Below are positions 17,618 through 26,747 of a stretch of 64,000 bases of DNA, piece by piece. Source of the stretch: Halobacillus dabanensis. Its GTDB lineage: Bacteria; Bacillota; Bacilli; Bacillales; Halobacillaceae. The translations under genes and the position numbers were made by a program. The notes beneath the pieces were generated by a model, which saw only the letters and a list, made by a program, of their open reading frames with translations, had not been told where the DNA came from and did no database searches. The stretch is from assembly GCF_900114165.1 (NCBI RefSeq), contig NZ_FOSB01000009.1, forward strand, positions 119,318 through 183,317, read 5' to 3'. Within the stretch, counting starts at the first letter, position 1; each line of letters opens with the position of its first letter.

Positions 17618-18406
17618 ATGCTGCATGTAGATAATATAGAAGTAGTATATTCGAAAATGATACTCGTGTTGAAAGGGATGTCCCTTCAGGTTCCTGACGG
17701 TAAGATTGTCGCCTTGCTTGGAAGTAATGGTGCGGGTAAATCAACGACACTAAAGGCGATTTCCGGTTTATTGGGTGGAGATGGTGGACAAGTGACAAAA
17801 GGGAAAATCGTCTATGAGGAGAAAGATATTACAGCATGGAGCCCTGATAAAATAGTTCAACAAGGGGTCTTTCAAAGTATGGAGGGAAGGCGCGTTTTCA
17901 AGCATTTAACCGTTGAAGAAAATTTGATGGCAGGTGCCCATTCAAGGAAAGATCGTCGGAATATCAAAAAAGATATGGAACGAGTTTATCACTATTTTCC
18001 AAAGTTAAAGGATTTGAATTCTCGCCATGCAGGATTGTTATCAGGTGGAGAACAGCAGATGCTGGCGATAGGAAGGGGCATAATGGCCAAACCGAAGATG
18101 TTGTTATTAGATGAGCCTTCGCTTGGAATCGCCCCTTTACTTGTGAAAGAAATTTTTAAAAACATCAAACAAATTAATGAAGAAGAAGGAATGTCCATAC
18201 TTGTTGTAGAACAGAATGCGAATGTTGCCTTATCTATTGCGGATTACGGTTATATTATAGAAGATGGACGTTCGGTCATGGAAGCTCCTGTTTCGGAGTT
18301 ATTAACGAATCAGGAGGTCCAAGAACACTACCTCGGCATGAGTGAAGAAGGTCGTAAAAATTACAGAGAAGTGAAAGCTTATCGTAAAAAGCAACGTTGG
18401 ATATGA
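17618..18406 (+). CDS. ABC transporter ATPase, LivF type
   Basis: The second nucleotide-binding subunit, 262 aa. Walker A is GSNGAGKST near residue 37, the signature LSGGEQQMLAIGRG is the classic LivF form, Walker B is MLLLDEPSLGIAP and the switch region is VVEQNANVAL. The C-terminal 25 residues are basic (KNYREVKAYRKKQRWI), somewhat longer than usual. GGGAGGAAG precedes the ATG. Last gene of the operon. Confidence 0.92.
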   Translation: MLHVDNIEVVYSKMILVLKGMSLQVPDGKIVALLGSNGAGKSTTLKAISGLLGGDGGQVTKGKIVYEEKDITAWSPDKIVQQGVFQSMEGRRVFKHLTVEENLMAGAHSRKDRRNIKKDMERVYHYFPKLKDLNSRHAGLLSGGEQQMLAIGRGIMAKPKMLLLDEPSLGIAPLLVKEIFKNIKQINEEEGMSILVVEQNANVALSIADYGYIIEDGRSVMEAPVSELLTNQEVQEHYLGMSEEGRKNYREVKAYRKKQRWI

Positions 18407-18412
18407 TTGAAG

Positions 18413-18446
18413 ACTCGGGACTCCCTAATGGGAACCCGAGTTTTGT
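18413..18446 (+). terminator. operon-end terminator
   Basis: ACTCGGG and CCCGAGT enclose a second small hairpin (TCCC/GGGA) and are followed by TTTGTTTT. Confidence 0.85.
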
Positions 18447-18461
18447 TTTAAAAAGGTCCTC

Positions 18462-18599
18462 TCGTGCATACTAAATATAGAAAAAAATCACCCCTTTGCT
18501 GTAGAGTTAGCTAGGACCTGGAGCAGGGATGAGCATATACGTAACTTTACCCGAGTTGAAGATGTGTATAAAGCTTTGCAGAATCATTTAATGATATAG
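18462..18599 (+). pseudogene. possible gene remnant
   Basis: An open frame without a start codon reads HPFAVELARTWSRDEHIR then NFTRVEDVYKALQNHLMI before TAG at 18597. The composition looks protein-like in this otherwise empty 250-bp gap. It may be the tail of a lost gene; chance cannot be excluded. Confidence 0.25.
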
Positions 18600-18696
18600 G
18601 GAGAGTCACTCTCTTGAACTGTATATTATAGGATTAATCTTAATCGCGTAGGGGAAGGGATTATTGTAATCATTTATGCAGTAAGGAGGATGGAGG

Positions 18697-19413
18697 TTGT
18701 TATTTTCTGGTACAAAGCTTTCGGATTTATCGAAAGCATCCATTATATTAATCTTAGTGGGTTTCACACTCCTTGGGGGAGCGGTATACTTTTTTCAAGA
18801 GATTGCAGAAGATGTACTGGAAAAAGAGAAATTCGCAATTGATCAAGCCGCGACTGATTTTGTTAGGTGGATCAGTACACCCTTTTTGGATAGTATGTGG
18901 GCTTGGATTACTGAATTAGGGTCAGTTATATTCATTACCATAGCATCGATCGTTTTATTTGTGTATTTATTCTTCTTTTCTCCATTCAGTAGGTGGGTCG
19001 GTATATATTTTGCGATTAATATGATCGGAATCAGTTCACTGACCACATTTTTAAAAGTCACCTTTGGGCGTGAACGTCCTGAAATTCTAGCTGAGTATGA
19101 TGGAACTGGATTCAGCTTTCCAAGTGGTCATACAACCGGATCTGTTGTTTTTTATGGCTTCCTGATCTACGTGATTGTCGTCAGTCCATTGAAGAAAGCT
19201 TGGAAGTTGTTAATCAATTCGGTATTAGGATTACTGATCCTTTTGGTTGGATTATCGAGGGTATATTTAGGTGTGCACTTTTTATCAGATGTCTTAGGTG
19301 GGTTTCTATTTGGTCTTACTTGGTTGCTCATATGTATAGCGGCATTGGAAATAACCATTTGGAATCAGCGGAGGCGCCAGCTGAAGATTGATACCCAAAA
19401 AGAAAAAATATAA
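18697..19413 (+). CDS. PAP2-family membrane phosphatase
   Basis: A 238-aa integral membrane protein with about six hydrophobic segments. The three catalytic motifs are present: KVTFGRERP, PSGHTTGS and SRVYLGVHFLSD(V). Members dephosphorylate lipid phosphates such as phosphatidylglycerol phosphate or undecaprenyl pyrophosphate on the outer membrane face. The start is TTG 18697, 7 bases after AAGGAGG. The only ATG-like alternatives lie well inside TM1. A small membrane-peptide gene follows 21 bases later, probably co-transcribed. Confidence 0.92.
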   Translation: MLFSGTKLSDLSKASIILILVGFTLLGGAVYFFQEIAEDVLEKEKFAIDQAATDFVRWISTPFLDSMWAWITELGSVIFITIASIVLFVYLFFFSPFSRWVGIYFAINMIGISSLTTFLKVTFGRERPEILAEYDGTGFSFPSGHTTGSVVFYGFLIYVIVVSPLKKAWKLLINSVLGLLILLVGLSRVYLGVHFLSDVLGGFLFGLTWLLICIAALEITIWNQRRRQLKIDTQKEKI

Positions 19414-19434
19414 ATCGAAAGAGGAGTGGTTCTA

Positions 19435-19602
19435 GTGTTATATATTTTAGTGATTTTTTTGCCGCCATTAGCTGTTTTGTTTACAGGGAAACCTATGAAG
19501 GCCCTGCTTAATTTAATTTTGACCATGATCTTTTATGTACCAGGGGCAGTCCATGCGGCGGTCGTAGTTAAAAGTCATTATGATGAAAAGAAAAGGTTAT
19601 AA
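19435..19602 (+). CDS. small Pmp3/YqaE-like membrane protein, 55 aa
   Basis: GTG 19435 lies 9-10 bases after AGAGGAG and encodes LYILVIFLPPLAVLFTGKP, then LLNLILTMIFYVPGAVHA and a charged tail ending HYDEKKRL. Two hydrophobic helices joined by a TGKP turn are the pattern of the Pmp3 family (UPF0057), often linked to salt and membrane stress. The unusual length and position make it easy to miss. It sits between the PAP2 gene and a strong terminator, so the pair probably form one transcript. Confidence 0.75.
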   Translation: MLYILVIFLPPLAVLFTGKPMKALLNLILTMIFYVPGAVHAAVVVKSHYDEKKRL

Positions 19603-19605
19603 TGA

Positions 19606-19640
19606 AAAAGCCTGAGAGAACATGATTCTCTCAGGCCTTT
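19606..19640. terminator. bidirectional terminator
   Basis: A stem of about 14 bp (GCCTGAGAGAA with complement) is flanked by A and T runs on both sides. It serves the plus-strand Pmp3-like gene and the minus-strand que operon. Confidence 0.85.
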
Positions 19641-19646
19641 TCATTT

Positions 19647-20375
19647 TTAAACGCCTCGTTTGTTTCCCCACACCAGGGCGTGCACTTGTGGAAGGACACG
19701 TACACGGTTAAGCTTAGATGATTCTACGACTTTATCGATCAACCATTCATATTGATGAAGCAGGTGACTTGCTAGTGTGTTAGATTCATTTTCTTCTAAA
19801 TCATCATTACCGACTTGTAAAAAGAAAGGGATATCAGAGTAACGCTGATGAACCTTTTCTGCATAACTTAAGTCACTTTCATTGAAAATGACGACTTTCA
19901 AGCTTGTGTTATCGATGCGGCCTGCAGTTCTTAAGCGTTGAATAATGTCGTCAAGGACGTCCCAATTTGTTGTCATTTTTGAACTTGGGGGTTTGGGTGA
20001 AATTGTTAAATCATCGATTTCAGGGAACCAGTCTTGCCAGCGGCTGCCCTGTGTTTCAAGAGCGACTTCAATCCCCTTTTCATGTAAAGGGGCGATGAGT
20101 TCGTCTAAGTTCTTTAATAAGGCAGGATTTCCACCAGAGATCGTGACATGGTCGAACTGGTTGCCACCTGTATTGATCAATCGATTGATGATCTCTTCTG
20201 CCGTTAATCGTTCTATTTCTTCTTTCGCGCTTCCGTCCCAGGTAAATGCAGAGTCACACCATGCACAACTATAGTCACACCCCGCTGTACGGACAAACAT
20301 TGTTTTTCTTCCAACGACCATACCTTCTCCCTGAATGGTCGGGCCGAAGATTTCCAGTACAGGATACTTATTCAC
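19647..20375 (-). CDS. queE: 7-carboxy-7-deazaguanine synthase
   Basis: A radical-SAM enzyme that converts 6-carboxy-tetrahydropterin to 7-carboxy-7-deazaguanine in preQ0/queuosine synthesis. The 242-aa protein has the cluster motif CDYSCAWCDSAF near residue 29-40 (CxxxCxxC) and TISGGNPALL near 100. It is the last gene of queC-queD-queE and overlaps queD by 8 bases. The length matches the B. subtilis enzyme. Confidence 0.96.
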   Translation of the reverse strand: MNKYPVLEIFGPTIQGEGMVVGRKTMFVRTAGCDYSCAWCDSAFTWDGSAKEEIERLTAEEIINRLINTGGNQFDHVTISGGNPALLKNLDELIAPLHEKGIEVALETQGSRWQDWFPEIDDLTISPKPPSSKMTTNWDVLDDIIQRLRTAGRIDNTSLKVVIFNESDLSYAEKVHQRYSDIPFFLQVGNDDLEENESNTLASHLLHQYEWLIDKVVESSKLNRVRVLPQVHALVWGNKRGV

Positions 20376-20835
20376 AATTCATCCACTCCCGTCTTGCTTC
20401 CGCATAACTTGTCGGTGTTTCGTAAAGTTTTACGAATTCGACCCGGCAATCATTTGCATTCCCTTTTAGCGCTTCATTCATTTTTTCATAAATCCAAACG
20501 ACCATATTCTCTGCCGTCGTATTCATGTTAGGAAGTGTGTCGTTTAAATAACGATGATCCAAATGGACTTCAATCTTCTCTTTCCAAATTTTCTTGAGAT
20601 CCCCAAAGTCAATGACAAGGCCAATATCATCAGTAAAACCGCTAACTCCGAAAATGACTTTATACGTATGCCCATGCAGGTTCTTACATTTTCCTTCGTA
20701 GCAATGTAAATGGTGTGCAGCATCGAAAGTGAACTCTTTGCTAACAAGAACACGCTTTTGATGGTATTTCAATTCATGACGTTTTATGTCCTGGTCGATT
20801 TTTTGTAAGTTCTCAACAATCGTGAAGTCGTACAT
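20368..20835 (-). CDS. queD: 6-carboxy-5,6,7,8-tetrahydropterin synthase
   Basis: A PTPS-fold enzyme acting on dihydroneopterin triphosphate in the second step of preQ0 synthesis. It has the zinc ligands in FDAAHHLHCY and NLHGHTYKV and the conserved DHRYLND segment. The 155-aa length fits the Bacillus form. It overlaps queC by one base and queE by 8, so the three genes form a translationally coupled operon. Confidence 0.95.
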   Translation of the reverse strand: MYDFTIVENLQKIDQDIKRHELKYHQKRVLVSKEFTFDAAHHLHCYEGKCKNLHGHTYKVIFGVSGFTDDIGLVIDFGDLKKIWKEKIEVHLDHRYLNDTLPNMNTTAENMVVWIYEKMNEALKGNANDCRVEFVKLYETPTSYAEARREWMNCE

Positions 20836-21500
20836 TATCCTGACACCTCTTTATTAGCTAAGTAAGTATCCAGACCATTCTTGCGGAGTTCGCAGGCTGG
20901 GCAGTTGCCGCAACCATCCCCGCGGATACCGTTATAACAAGTCAATGTATTCTCGCGAACGTATTGGAAGGCATTTAATTCATCAGCCATTTCCCATGTT
21001 TCTGCTTTATCGAGCCACATGAGGGGAGTATGAACGACAAATTCATCATCCATCGACAAATTCAATGTGACGTTCAATGATTTAACAAAGACGTCACGAC
21101 AATCTGGATACCCACTGAAATCTGTCTCACATACGCCTGTAACGATATGTTTTGCACCGATTTGACGGGCCAGAATTGTTGCAAATGACAAGAACAATAA
21201 GTTTCTTCCTGGTACAAAAGTGGAAGGAAGTTCTCCCTCATTTCCACCCTCTACTTCAATATCGTCTCTTGTCAGTGCGTTCGGAGCCAATTGGTTAAGC
21301 AAGGACATATCGAGGATATGATGACGGACATCCATATCTTCCGCGATTTCTTTGGCAACATTTATCTCTTCATTATGCCGTTGGTTGTAATCGAAGGTAA
21401 CGACTTCTACAGAATCAAATTTTTTTAAAGCCCAAAATAGGCAGGTGGTGCTATCTTGACCTCCACTGAATACAACGACAGCTTTATTGTTTTTTTCCAT
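20835..21500 (-). CDS. queC: 7-cyano-7-deazaguanine (preQ0) synthase
   Basis: This ATP-dependent enzyme turns the carboxy intermediate into preQ0. It has the PP-loop SGGQDSTTC at residues 12-20 and a C-terminal zinc knuckle with four Cys in [16 protein letters not shown]. The 221-aa length is standard. It is the first gene behind a preQ1-I riboswitch, so end-product feedback controls the whole operon. Confidence 0.97.
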   Translation of the reverse strand: MEKNNKAVVVFSGGQDSTTCLFWALKKFDSVEVVTFDYNQRHNEEINVAKEIAEDMDVRHHILDMSLLNQLAPNALTRDDIEVEGGNEGELPSTFVPGRNLLFLSFATILARQIGAKHIVTGVCETDFSGYPDCRDVFVKSLNVTLNLSMDDEFVVHTPLMWLDKAETWEMADELNAFQYVRENTLTCYNGIRGDGCGNCPACELRKNGLDTYLANKEVSG

Positions 21501-21556
21501 AAAAAAATTCTCCTTTCATTATCGAAAAAGAGAATTCTATACACCCAAAACCATTA

Positions 21557-21626
21557 AAAAAACCATACCTAAGGTAAGGTATAGTTCCATCCTTAGTTTT
21601 TTATAGAGGGTGTTGCTAGAACCTCT
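21557..21626 (-). promoter_or_regulatory. preQ1-I riboswitch with terminator platform
   Basis: On the minus strand AGAGGTTCTAGC (from 21626), then ACACCCTCTATAAAAAAC and TAAGGA (to 21590), reproduce the preQ1-I aptamer nearly base for base. They are followed by an ATACCT/AGGTAT hairpin and a seven-T run ending near 21557. Ligand binding is expected to favour termination before queC. Confidence 0.95.
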
Positions 21627-21723
21627 CCTGCTATGAAGCAGACTTTATATAATCTTTATCCCGATAATTGTAACATGAGTACAAGTAGGAAGGGAAGCCC
21701 TGAAAAGTCTTTATGTTGATGTT

Positions 21724-21835
21724 CAGCCAAAGAGTGAGGGGGCTCAGCGCCCGCCTCGCGGAAAGCGACTTTTTCCCGCAGCGTCTATACTCACAAAAAT
21801 ATCGAAACTGAGTGTTCAAGGTAAGAGAGCTTTAG
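21724..21835 (-). repeat. intergenic palindromic repeat family, copy R1 (partial)
   Basis: Read on the minus strand it begins AAAGCTCTCTTACC and contains ACTCAGTTTCGATA, TCGCTTTCCGCGAGGCGGGC and GCTGAGCC. This is the same order as in copy R2 at 32156. It lacks the distal half of the longer copies. Confidence 0.7.
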
Positions 21836-21899
21836 TAGGAGGTGAGAGGTTATGAAAATCTTAAACTCAAAAACTTTTTCTATGAATTAAAATAATCTG

Positions 21900-21927
21900 T
21901 TGACTTTTACGCACGTTTTTGTATAAT
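21900..21927 (+). promoter_or_regulatory. sigma-A promoter of argGH
   Basis: TTGACT (21900-21905) and TATAAT (21922-21927) are separated by 16 bp, with T-G bases just before the -10 box. It lies directly upstream of the T-box leader. Confidence 0.8.
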
Positions 21928-21933
21928 TATGAG

Positions 21934-22188
21934 TAATATATTATAAAAATACACATTCGTGGATGAAGAGAGTACGTATGAATTCGATCACAGCGAACTG
22001 GGGACGGTGGGAGCCCGGTATTCGTTTAATACGGAAACGCACTTCTGAGAAGTTTGGTGAAATAAAGTAGCCAGAACCGGGAGCACCCGTTATCAGTTTC
22101 GAGTTGGTCTGGATATACAGGCAATGAGAGTGGCACCGCGGATGATTAAATCCGTCTCTTACCTAAAGTAGGAGGCGGATTTTTTATG
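21934..22188 (+). promoter_or_regulatory. T-box leader, arginine specifier, controlling argGH
   Basis: Stem I contains AGTA (21971) facing GAA (22034), the loop-E pair, with CGTAT/ATACG above them and the distal GGTGGGAGCC loop. The triplet after GAA is CGC (22038-22040) followed by A, an arginine codon. The conserved T-box GAGTGGCACCGCGG ends near 22141. The terminator stem AAATCCG/CGGATTT with a T-run follows (22147-22188). Uncharged tRNA-Arg should stabilise the antiterminator and permit argGH expression. The specifier assignment is by eye. Confidence 0.88.
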
Positions 22189-22212
22189 GACAATTATAAG
22201 GAGGTAATCAAT

Positions 22213-23448
22213 ATGACAAAACCAAAAGTAGTATTAGCTTATTCCGGAGGTCTGGATACATCAATTTCAATTAAATGGATACAAGAAAAGTACGGCTATG
22301 ATGTGATTGCATTAGGGCTCGATGTCGGGGAAGGGAAAGACCTGGAAACGATTCGAAAAAAAGCTTTGGATGTTGGAGCCATTAAAGCCATTATGATTGA
22401 TGCTAAAGAACTTCTGGCGGAACAGTATTTGATGCCAGCACTGAAAGCCAATGCTCTTTATGAAGGGAAATACCCATTATCATCTGCATTATCTCGTCCT
22501 TTGATTTCAAAATTACTCGTGGAGGTCGCTGAACAAGAAGGAGCAGTTGCGGTCGCACATGGTTGTACAGGAAAAGGAAATGATCAAGTGCGTTTTGAAG
22601 TTTCCATTCAAGCTCTGAATCCAGATCTTGAAGTAATTGCCCCTGTCCGTGAGTGGGGAATGACACGCGATGAACAAATCATATATGCAGAGGAGAAAGG
22701 AATACCAGTACCTGTCAATCTGGATAATCCATTTTCCATTGATGCGAACATATGGGGACGTGCATGTGAAGCGGGTGTGCTGGAAGATCCATGGAAAGAA
22801 GCACCGGAAGCAGCTTATGCCTGGACCAATCCAATTGAAGAAACACCAGATCAAGCCGATACTATTGAGATCGATTTCGTAGAAGGGAAGCCAGTCGGGT
22901 TGAATGGAGAGAAGATGGATTTAGTCCCTCTTATCGAGTATTTAAATGAGCTTGGCGGCAAACATGGCATCGGAAGAATCGATCATACGGAAAATCGCCT
23001 TGTTGGTATTAAATCAAGAGAAGTTTATGAGAATCCAGCAGCCATGATTTTGATCAATGCTCACAAGGAATTGGAATTTTTGACTTTGACAAGAGAAGTC
23101 TCTCAGTACAAAGTAAATGTCGATCAACAACTTGCTAAAATCATCTATGATGGTCTATGGTATTCGCCTCTTCAACCAGCATTGTCTGCGTTCGTTGATG
23201 CTACTCAATCCGTCGTTACTGGAACAGTCAAGGTGAAACTGTTTAAAGGACACCACACAGTTATCGGTAAAAAATCGCCGGTAAGTTTGTATAATGAAGA
23301 GCTCTCCACTTATTCTAAAGAGGATGCATTCGATCATAATGCTGCCGTTGGTTTCATCAAGCTTTGGGGGTTACCTACAAAGGTCCATGCAGATGTTCAT
23401 AAAGGGGAGAAGTTACTCGAGCAAGCTGTGGTGACACAACATGACTAA
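22213..23448 (+). CDS. argG: argininosuccinate synthase
   Basis: It joins citrulline and aspartate using ATP, the penultimate step of arginine synthesis. The PP-loop motif [14 protein letters not shown] is at residues 8-21, and [14 protein letters not shown] is conserved. The 411-aa length is typical. The start at 22213 has AAGGAGG 8 bases upstream; the in-frame ATG at 22186 lies in the T-box terminator tail. It overlaps argH by 8 bases. Confidence 0.97.
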   Translation: MTKPKVVLAYSGGLDTSISIKWIQEKYGYDVIALGLDVGEGKDLETIRKKALDVGAIKAIMIDAKELLAEQYLMPALKANALYEGKYPLSSALSRPLISKLLVEVAEQEGAVAVAHGCTGKGNDQVRFEVSIQALNPDLEVIAPVREWGMTRDEQIIYAEEKGIPVPVNLDNPFSIDANIWGRACEAGVLEDPWKEAPEAAYAWTNPIEETPDQADTIEIDFVEGKPVGLNGEKMDLVPLIEYLNELGGKHGIGRIDHTENRLVGIKSREVYENPAAMILINAHKELEFLTLTREVSQYKVNVDQQLAKIIYDGLWYSPLQPALSAFVDATQSVVTGTVKVKLFKGHHTVIGKKSPVSLYNEELSTYSKEDAFDHNAAVGFIKLWGLPTKVHADVHKGEKLLEQAVVTQHD

Positions 23449-24814
23449 GTTATGGGGCGGACGTTTTACAAAACCAACAAATAAGCTGGTGGAAGAGTAC
23501 ACTTCTTCCATCAGCTTTGATCAAAAATTAGCTTTGCAGGATATTAAGGGTAGTATCGCGCATGTCGAAATGCTGGGTTCTTGTAATATCCTTGAAATGG
23601 ATGAAGTATGGAAAATCAAAGAAGGTCTTCTTTCCATTGAAGAAAAAGTTAAAAAAGAGGAAGTCACTTTTTCCGTGGAACATGAAGATATCCATATGAA
23701 TATTGAAAAACTGCTAATCGAGGAAATCGGTCCTGTTGGCGGTAAATTACACACAGGTCGGAGCCGGAACGATCAAGTAGCGACAGATATGCATTTGTAT
23801 TTGCGTGAAAAAACAGAAGGGTTGATTGAACTTGTAGAGGCCGTTCAATCATCCTTAGTAGAGCAAGCGGAACAGCATATGGAAACGATCCTCCCAGGGT
23901 ATACGCACCTGCAGCGGGCCCAACCGGTATCGTTCGGCCATCACTTAATGGCATACTTTTGGATGTTCGAACGAGATAAAGAGCGCCTGCAAGACAGTAT
24001 GAAACGCATCAACTGGTCCCCACTAGGGGCAGCTGCATTAGCTGGGACGCCGTACCCTATAGATAGAAAAGCAACCTCTGACGCCCTGGGGTTCGATCAA
24101 CCTTATCCGAACTCCCTGGATGCTGTCAGTGATCGTGATTTCATCCTTGAGTTCTTATCTATATCTTCTATTATGATTACACACATTTCGCGGTTGTCAG
24201 AGGAATTGATTTTGTGGGGGAGCCAGGAATTCCAGTTTGTTGAATTGGATGATGCGTTCTGTACAGGGTCGAGTATCATGCCACAAAAGAAAAATCCAGA
24301 TGTCCCTGAACTTTTACGTGGGAAGACGGGACGGATTTATGGTCATCTTATGGGGCTGCTCACATTATTGAAAGGATTACCTCTTGCCTACAACAAGGAT
24401 ATGCAGGAAGACAAAGAGGGAATGTTCGATACAGTTGAGACACTTGAAGGAGCATTGTCATTGCTCGCTCCGATGCTTGCCTCTATGCAAGTAAAGGGCG
24501 ACCAAATGAAGAATGCCGTTAAAGAAGACTACTCGAATGCCACCGATATTGCCGACTATCTTGCTGTCAAAGGCATGCCTTTCCGTGAAGCGCACGAAGT
24601 GATCGGAAAAATTGTTCTTTATTCTATTCAACAAGAAAAGTATCTCCTTGATTTATCCTTAGAGGAGTATCAACAGTTCTCTACACTATTTGAATCGGAC
24701 ATTTTCGAAAAACTTCAGCCTGATCAAGTAGTTGCTGCGAGAAATAGTGAAGGTGGAACAGGTTTCAAACAAGTGGAAAATCAAATTCAGCTAGCCAAAG
24801 AGCATCTCTCCTAA
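23441..24814 (+). CDS. argH: argininosuccinate lyase
   Basis: It splits argininosuccinate into arginine and fumarate. The 457-aa protein has the fumarase-superfamily signature [12 protein letters not shown] with its catalytic Ser, plus [13 protein letters not shown] and YTHLQRAQP. Translation is coupled to argG through the overlap. The terminator hairpin begins inside its last codons. Confidence 0.97.
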   Translation: MTKLWGGRFTKPTNKLVEEYTSSISFDQKLALQDIKGSIAHVEMLGSCNILEMDEVWKIKEGLLSIEEKVKKEEVTFSVEHEDIHMNIEKLLIEEIGPVGGKLHTGRSRNDQVATDMHLYLREKTEGLIELVEAVQSSLVEQAEQHMETILPGYTHLQRAQPVSFGHHLMAYFWMFERDKERLQDSMKRINWSPLGAAALAGTPYPIDRKATSDALGFDQPYPNSLDAVSDRDFILEFLSISSIMITHISRLSEELILWGSQEFQFVELDDAFCTGSSIMPQKKNPDVPELLRGKTGRIYGHLMGLLTLLKGLPLAYNKDMQEDKEGMFDTVETLEGALSLLAPMLASMQVKGDQMKNAVKEDYSNATDIADYLAVKGMPFREAHEVIGKIVLYSIQQEKYLLDLSLEEYQQFSTLFESDIFEKLQPDQVVAARNSEGGTGFKQVENQIQLAKEHLS

Positions 24815-24829
24815 GAGAGGTGCTTTTTT
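24801..24829 (+). terminator. argGH terminator
   Basis: AGCATCTCTC and GAGAGGTGCT form a stem with a 4-nt loop and a T-run. The left arm overlaps the argH 3' end. Confidence 0.88.
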
Positions 24830-24860
24830 AGTGGGGGGGTAAATAGTTCATCGTCCAGAG

Positions 24861-24886
24861 GTTTGAACCCATATTCAGAAGGGGAT
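24861..24886 (+). promoter_or_regulatory. possible sigma-B (general stress) promoter
   Basis: GTTTGA, 14 bases, then GGGGAT resembles the sigma-B consensus GTTTAA-N12-14-GGGTAT. It lies 38 bp before a small unknown gene. Confidence 0.4.
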
Positions 24887-24923
24887 TATAACTGTACAAA
24901 CCTTTATGGAGGGGGATGGTCGT

Positions 24924-25262
24924 ATGAAAACTATTCAAGCATATTTTCCGACAGAAAATGATGCAGAAAGTGCAAAAGCATCGTTGCAATCCTTGTCCGT
25001 CAAACAGGATACAGTAGAAGTAATCCCAGAGGATACGGATTTGGCACCAATCGTTCCTGTGGCAGGTTCAACGAATACAGGCGGAGGGACTTTTAATTTC
25101 ACAGAAGTCGTCACACCAAACCATGACCGGAATAGTGCTCTTTCTGACAAAAAGCATTTGACTCATGTTCTCCATTTTTCAGTGAAAGAAGAAGAATATG
25201 ACCGTGCTATCCGAGTCATAGAGGAACATGAGGGACACATGAACCGGATGGATCTTGAATGA
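24924..25262 (+). CDS. unknown small protein, 112 aa, possibly stress related
   Basis: I do not recognise a definite family. The N-terminal MKTIQAYFPTENDAESA followed by SVKQDTVEVIPED, and the C-terminal LTHVLHFSVKEEEYDRAI, look like two beta-alpha units, reminiscent of small general-stress proteins of the YflT kind, but similarity is weak. A Gly/Thr-rich loop (GSTNTGGGTFNF) lies between them. Strongly acidic with no membrane segment. ATG 24924 follows GGAGGGGG; a possible sigma-B promoter and a perfect terminator frame it as a single-gene unit. Confidence 0.7.
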   Translation: MKTIQAYFPTENDAESAKASLQSLSVKQDTVEVIPEDTDLAPIVPVAGSTNTGGGTFNFTEVVTPNHDRNSALSDKKHLTHVLHFSVKEEEYDRAIRVIEEHEGHMNRMDLE

Positions 25263-25263
25263 A

Positions 25264-25310
25264 AGAAGAAAACCCTGTAAGGATCAATGACCTCACAGGG
25301 TTTTCTTCTT
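25264..25310. terminator. strong bidirectional terminator
   Basis: A stem of about 15 bp (AGAAGAAAACCCTGT with complement) has a 16-nt loop, with T-runs available in both directions. Confidence 0.88.
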
Positions 25311-25359
25311 CATGGTCGTTCTTTAGCATGTAAGGCTACTAAGCGTTTTTTGTTTTGAT

Positions 25360-26547
25360 TTACATATATAAGCTGGCTAAGAAGATGCCAATGGTTTCTT
25401 GGTATATTTCATCGAATTGATCGAGGGGGAGAGGGTTGACTCCTTCCCCTAATTCAACGGTGAACCCTGGTTGCCGGAATTCTTGGATGAACCAGTCTTT
25501 ATAACCTGAGAAACTATCGACATAGCGAATCGGTTCATAACCGCTCACCCTACCAAATTCATTCACGATCGTCATTGACCGGGGAGGTTCGAGCCCCTCG
25601 TATCCCCAAAAAATGACTTCTCCTTGTGTATGGAAAGCTAGCATCTTTTCAAAGTTACGATCCCTTGCCAATTCCGCCATCGCAACCGTTTCCGGTTCAG
25701 TTAGTGGCTGATATCCAGGGAAATCTCTAGGTGAAGGTTCTGTCGGCTTCCTTGCAGCATCCACTTCCCATTTAGCAGGGTATTGGTTGTTGAGATCAAC
25801 ACCACGAATATTGGCTTTCCACCCAGAAAAGTCTGTGCTTCCTGAGTTGATGCGTGAAGCTTCCTCTCCGAAGTTCCCTTCTGGAGGTCCATTCAACACC
25901 AGGTTCACTCCGTCTGGGTTGACCATAGGAACGATAGAGAGGGTAACTTGATTATAAAAAGGATTCATTTCCAACCCTCGAATGGTTTCTTTGTTCGTCA
26001 AAGCAAGTAAATACTCATTTAGAAACTGCATTATCACAGCAGATGTAATCCATTCATTGGCATGAAAAGACCCATTCCAATGTACTATTTTTCCCCCTCT
26101 TCCAATTTGTATCTCATCTAAATCTTTCCCCATTACACTATTACCAATGGTTTGGCGGCGTATAAAAGGATAAAGTTCATACAATTCATTGAGATCATTA
26201 GTCAATATATTAAAGTCATAGGGTCGATTTCCATCTACAACTCGATATGTGACTTGAACGGGAATGACAATGGTCTGCCCCACTTGAAGTTTTCTCGGAT
26301 TGACAGAAGGGTTTAATAGGGCAATGGAATCCAGCGAAATTCTTCGTTCACTCGCTATTTTCCAAAATGTATCACCACTTTGGACTTGATACCGACTCGT
26401 TTGATACCCGGGAATCCGTATCGTCTGACCGATTTGCAATGAGGAAGGATCTGCATCAAGATTAGAATCGACAATTAAATCCAAAGGAACATTAAAAAGA
26501 TTGGAATAATACCATAATGAATCACCATTTCGAACTTTGATGTCCAA
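25360..26547 (-). CDS. LysM and M14 carboxypeptidase-type wall endopeptidase
   Basis: Two LysM peptidoglycan-binding repeats occupy about residues 1-50 (VRNGDSLWYYSNLFNVP) and 52-100 (VQSGDTFWKIASERRIS). A zinc peptidase M14 domain follows, with HxxE in FHANEWIT near 162-165, the third ligand in LAFHTQGEV near 302 and the catalytic Glu in FTVELGEG near 364. The layout matches gamma-D-glutamyl-diaminopimelate endopeptidase I of spore-formers, which cleaves peptide stems. There is no signal peptide, so it may act in the mother cell or be released. TTG 26547 is preferred over TTG 26553 because AAAGGAGG lies 8 bases before it. Confidence 0.9.
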   Translation of the reverse strand: MDIKVRNGDSLWYYSNLFNVPLDLIVDSNLDADPSSLQIGQTIRIPGYQTSRYQVQSGDTFWKIASERRISLDSIALLNPSVNPRKLQVGQTIVIPVQVTYRVVDGNRPYDFNILTNDLNELYELYPFIRRQTIGNSVMGKDLDEIQIGRGGKIVHWNGSFHANEWITSAVIMQFLNEYLLALTNKETIRGLEMNPFYNQVTLSIVPMVNPDGVNLVLNGPPEGNFGEEASRINSGSTDFSGWKANIRGVDLNNQYPAKWEVDAARKPTEPSPRDFPGYQPLTEPETVAMAELARDRNFEKMLAFHTQGEVIFWGYEGLEPPRSMTIVNEFGRVSGYEPIRYVDSFSGYKDWFIQEFRQPGFTVELGEGVNPLPLDQFDEIYQETIGIFLASLYM

Positions 26548-26622
26548 AAACAAGACCTCCTTTTACAGTCCTTATTAAAATTATATGGAAAGGTTATGAG
26601 GAAGATGAAACAAACAAGGCTG

Positions 26623-26662
26623 ACCTTATATTTCACCATTTCCTACATAAGGTTGTTTTTTT
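26623..26662 (+). terminator. hairpin with T-run ahead of the helicase gene
   Basis: ACCTTAT (26623-26629) and ATAAGGT (26647-26653) are followed by TGTTTTTTT. It sits between two divergent genes, so on the plus strand it could act as a leader attenuator or end a short transcript. Confidence 0.45.
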
Positions 26663-26747
26663 AGGTACAATAAGGCGTAATGGATTATTTGAAGGGATCG
26701 GTTTTGGGTAGTAGTCTAAGAAAAATTTTTATTATAAGGAAAGTAGT

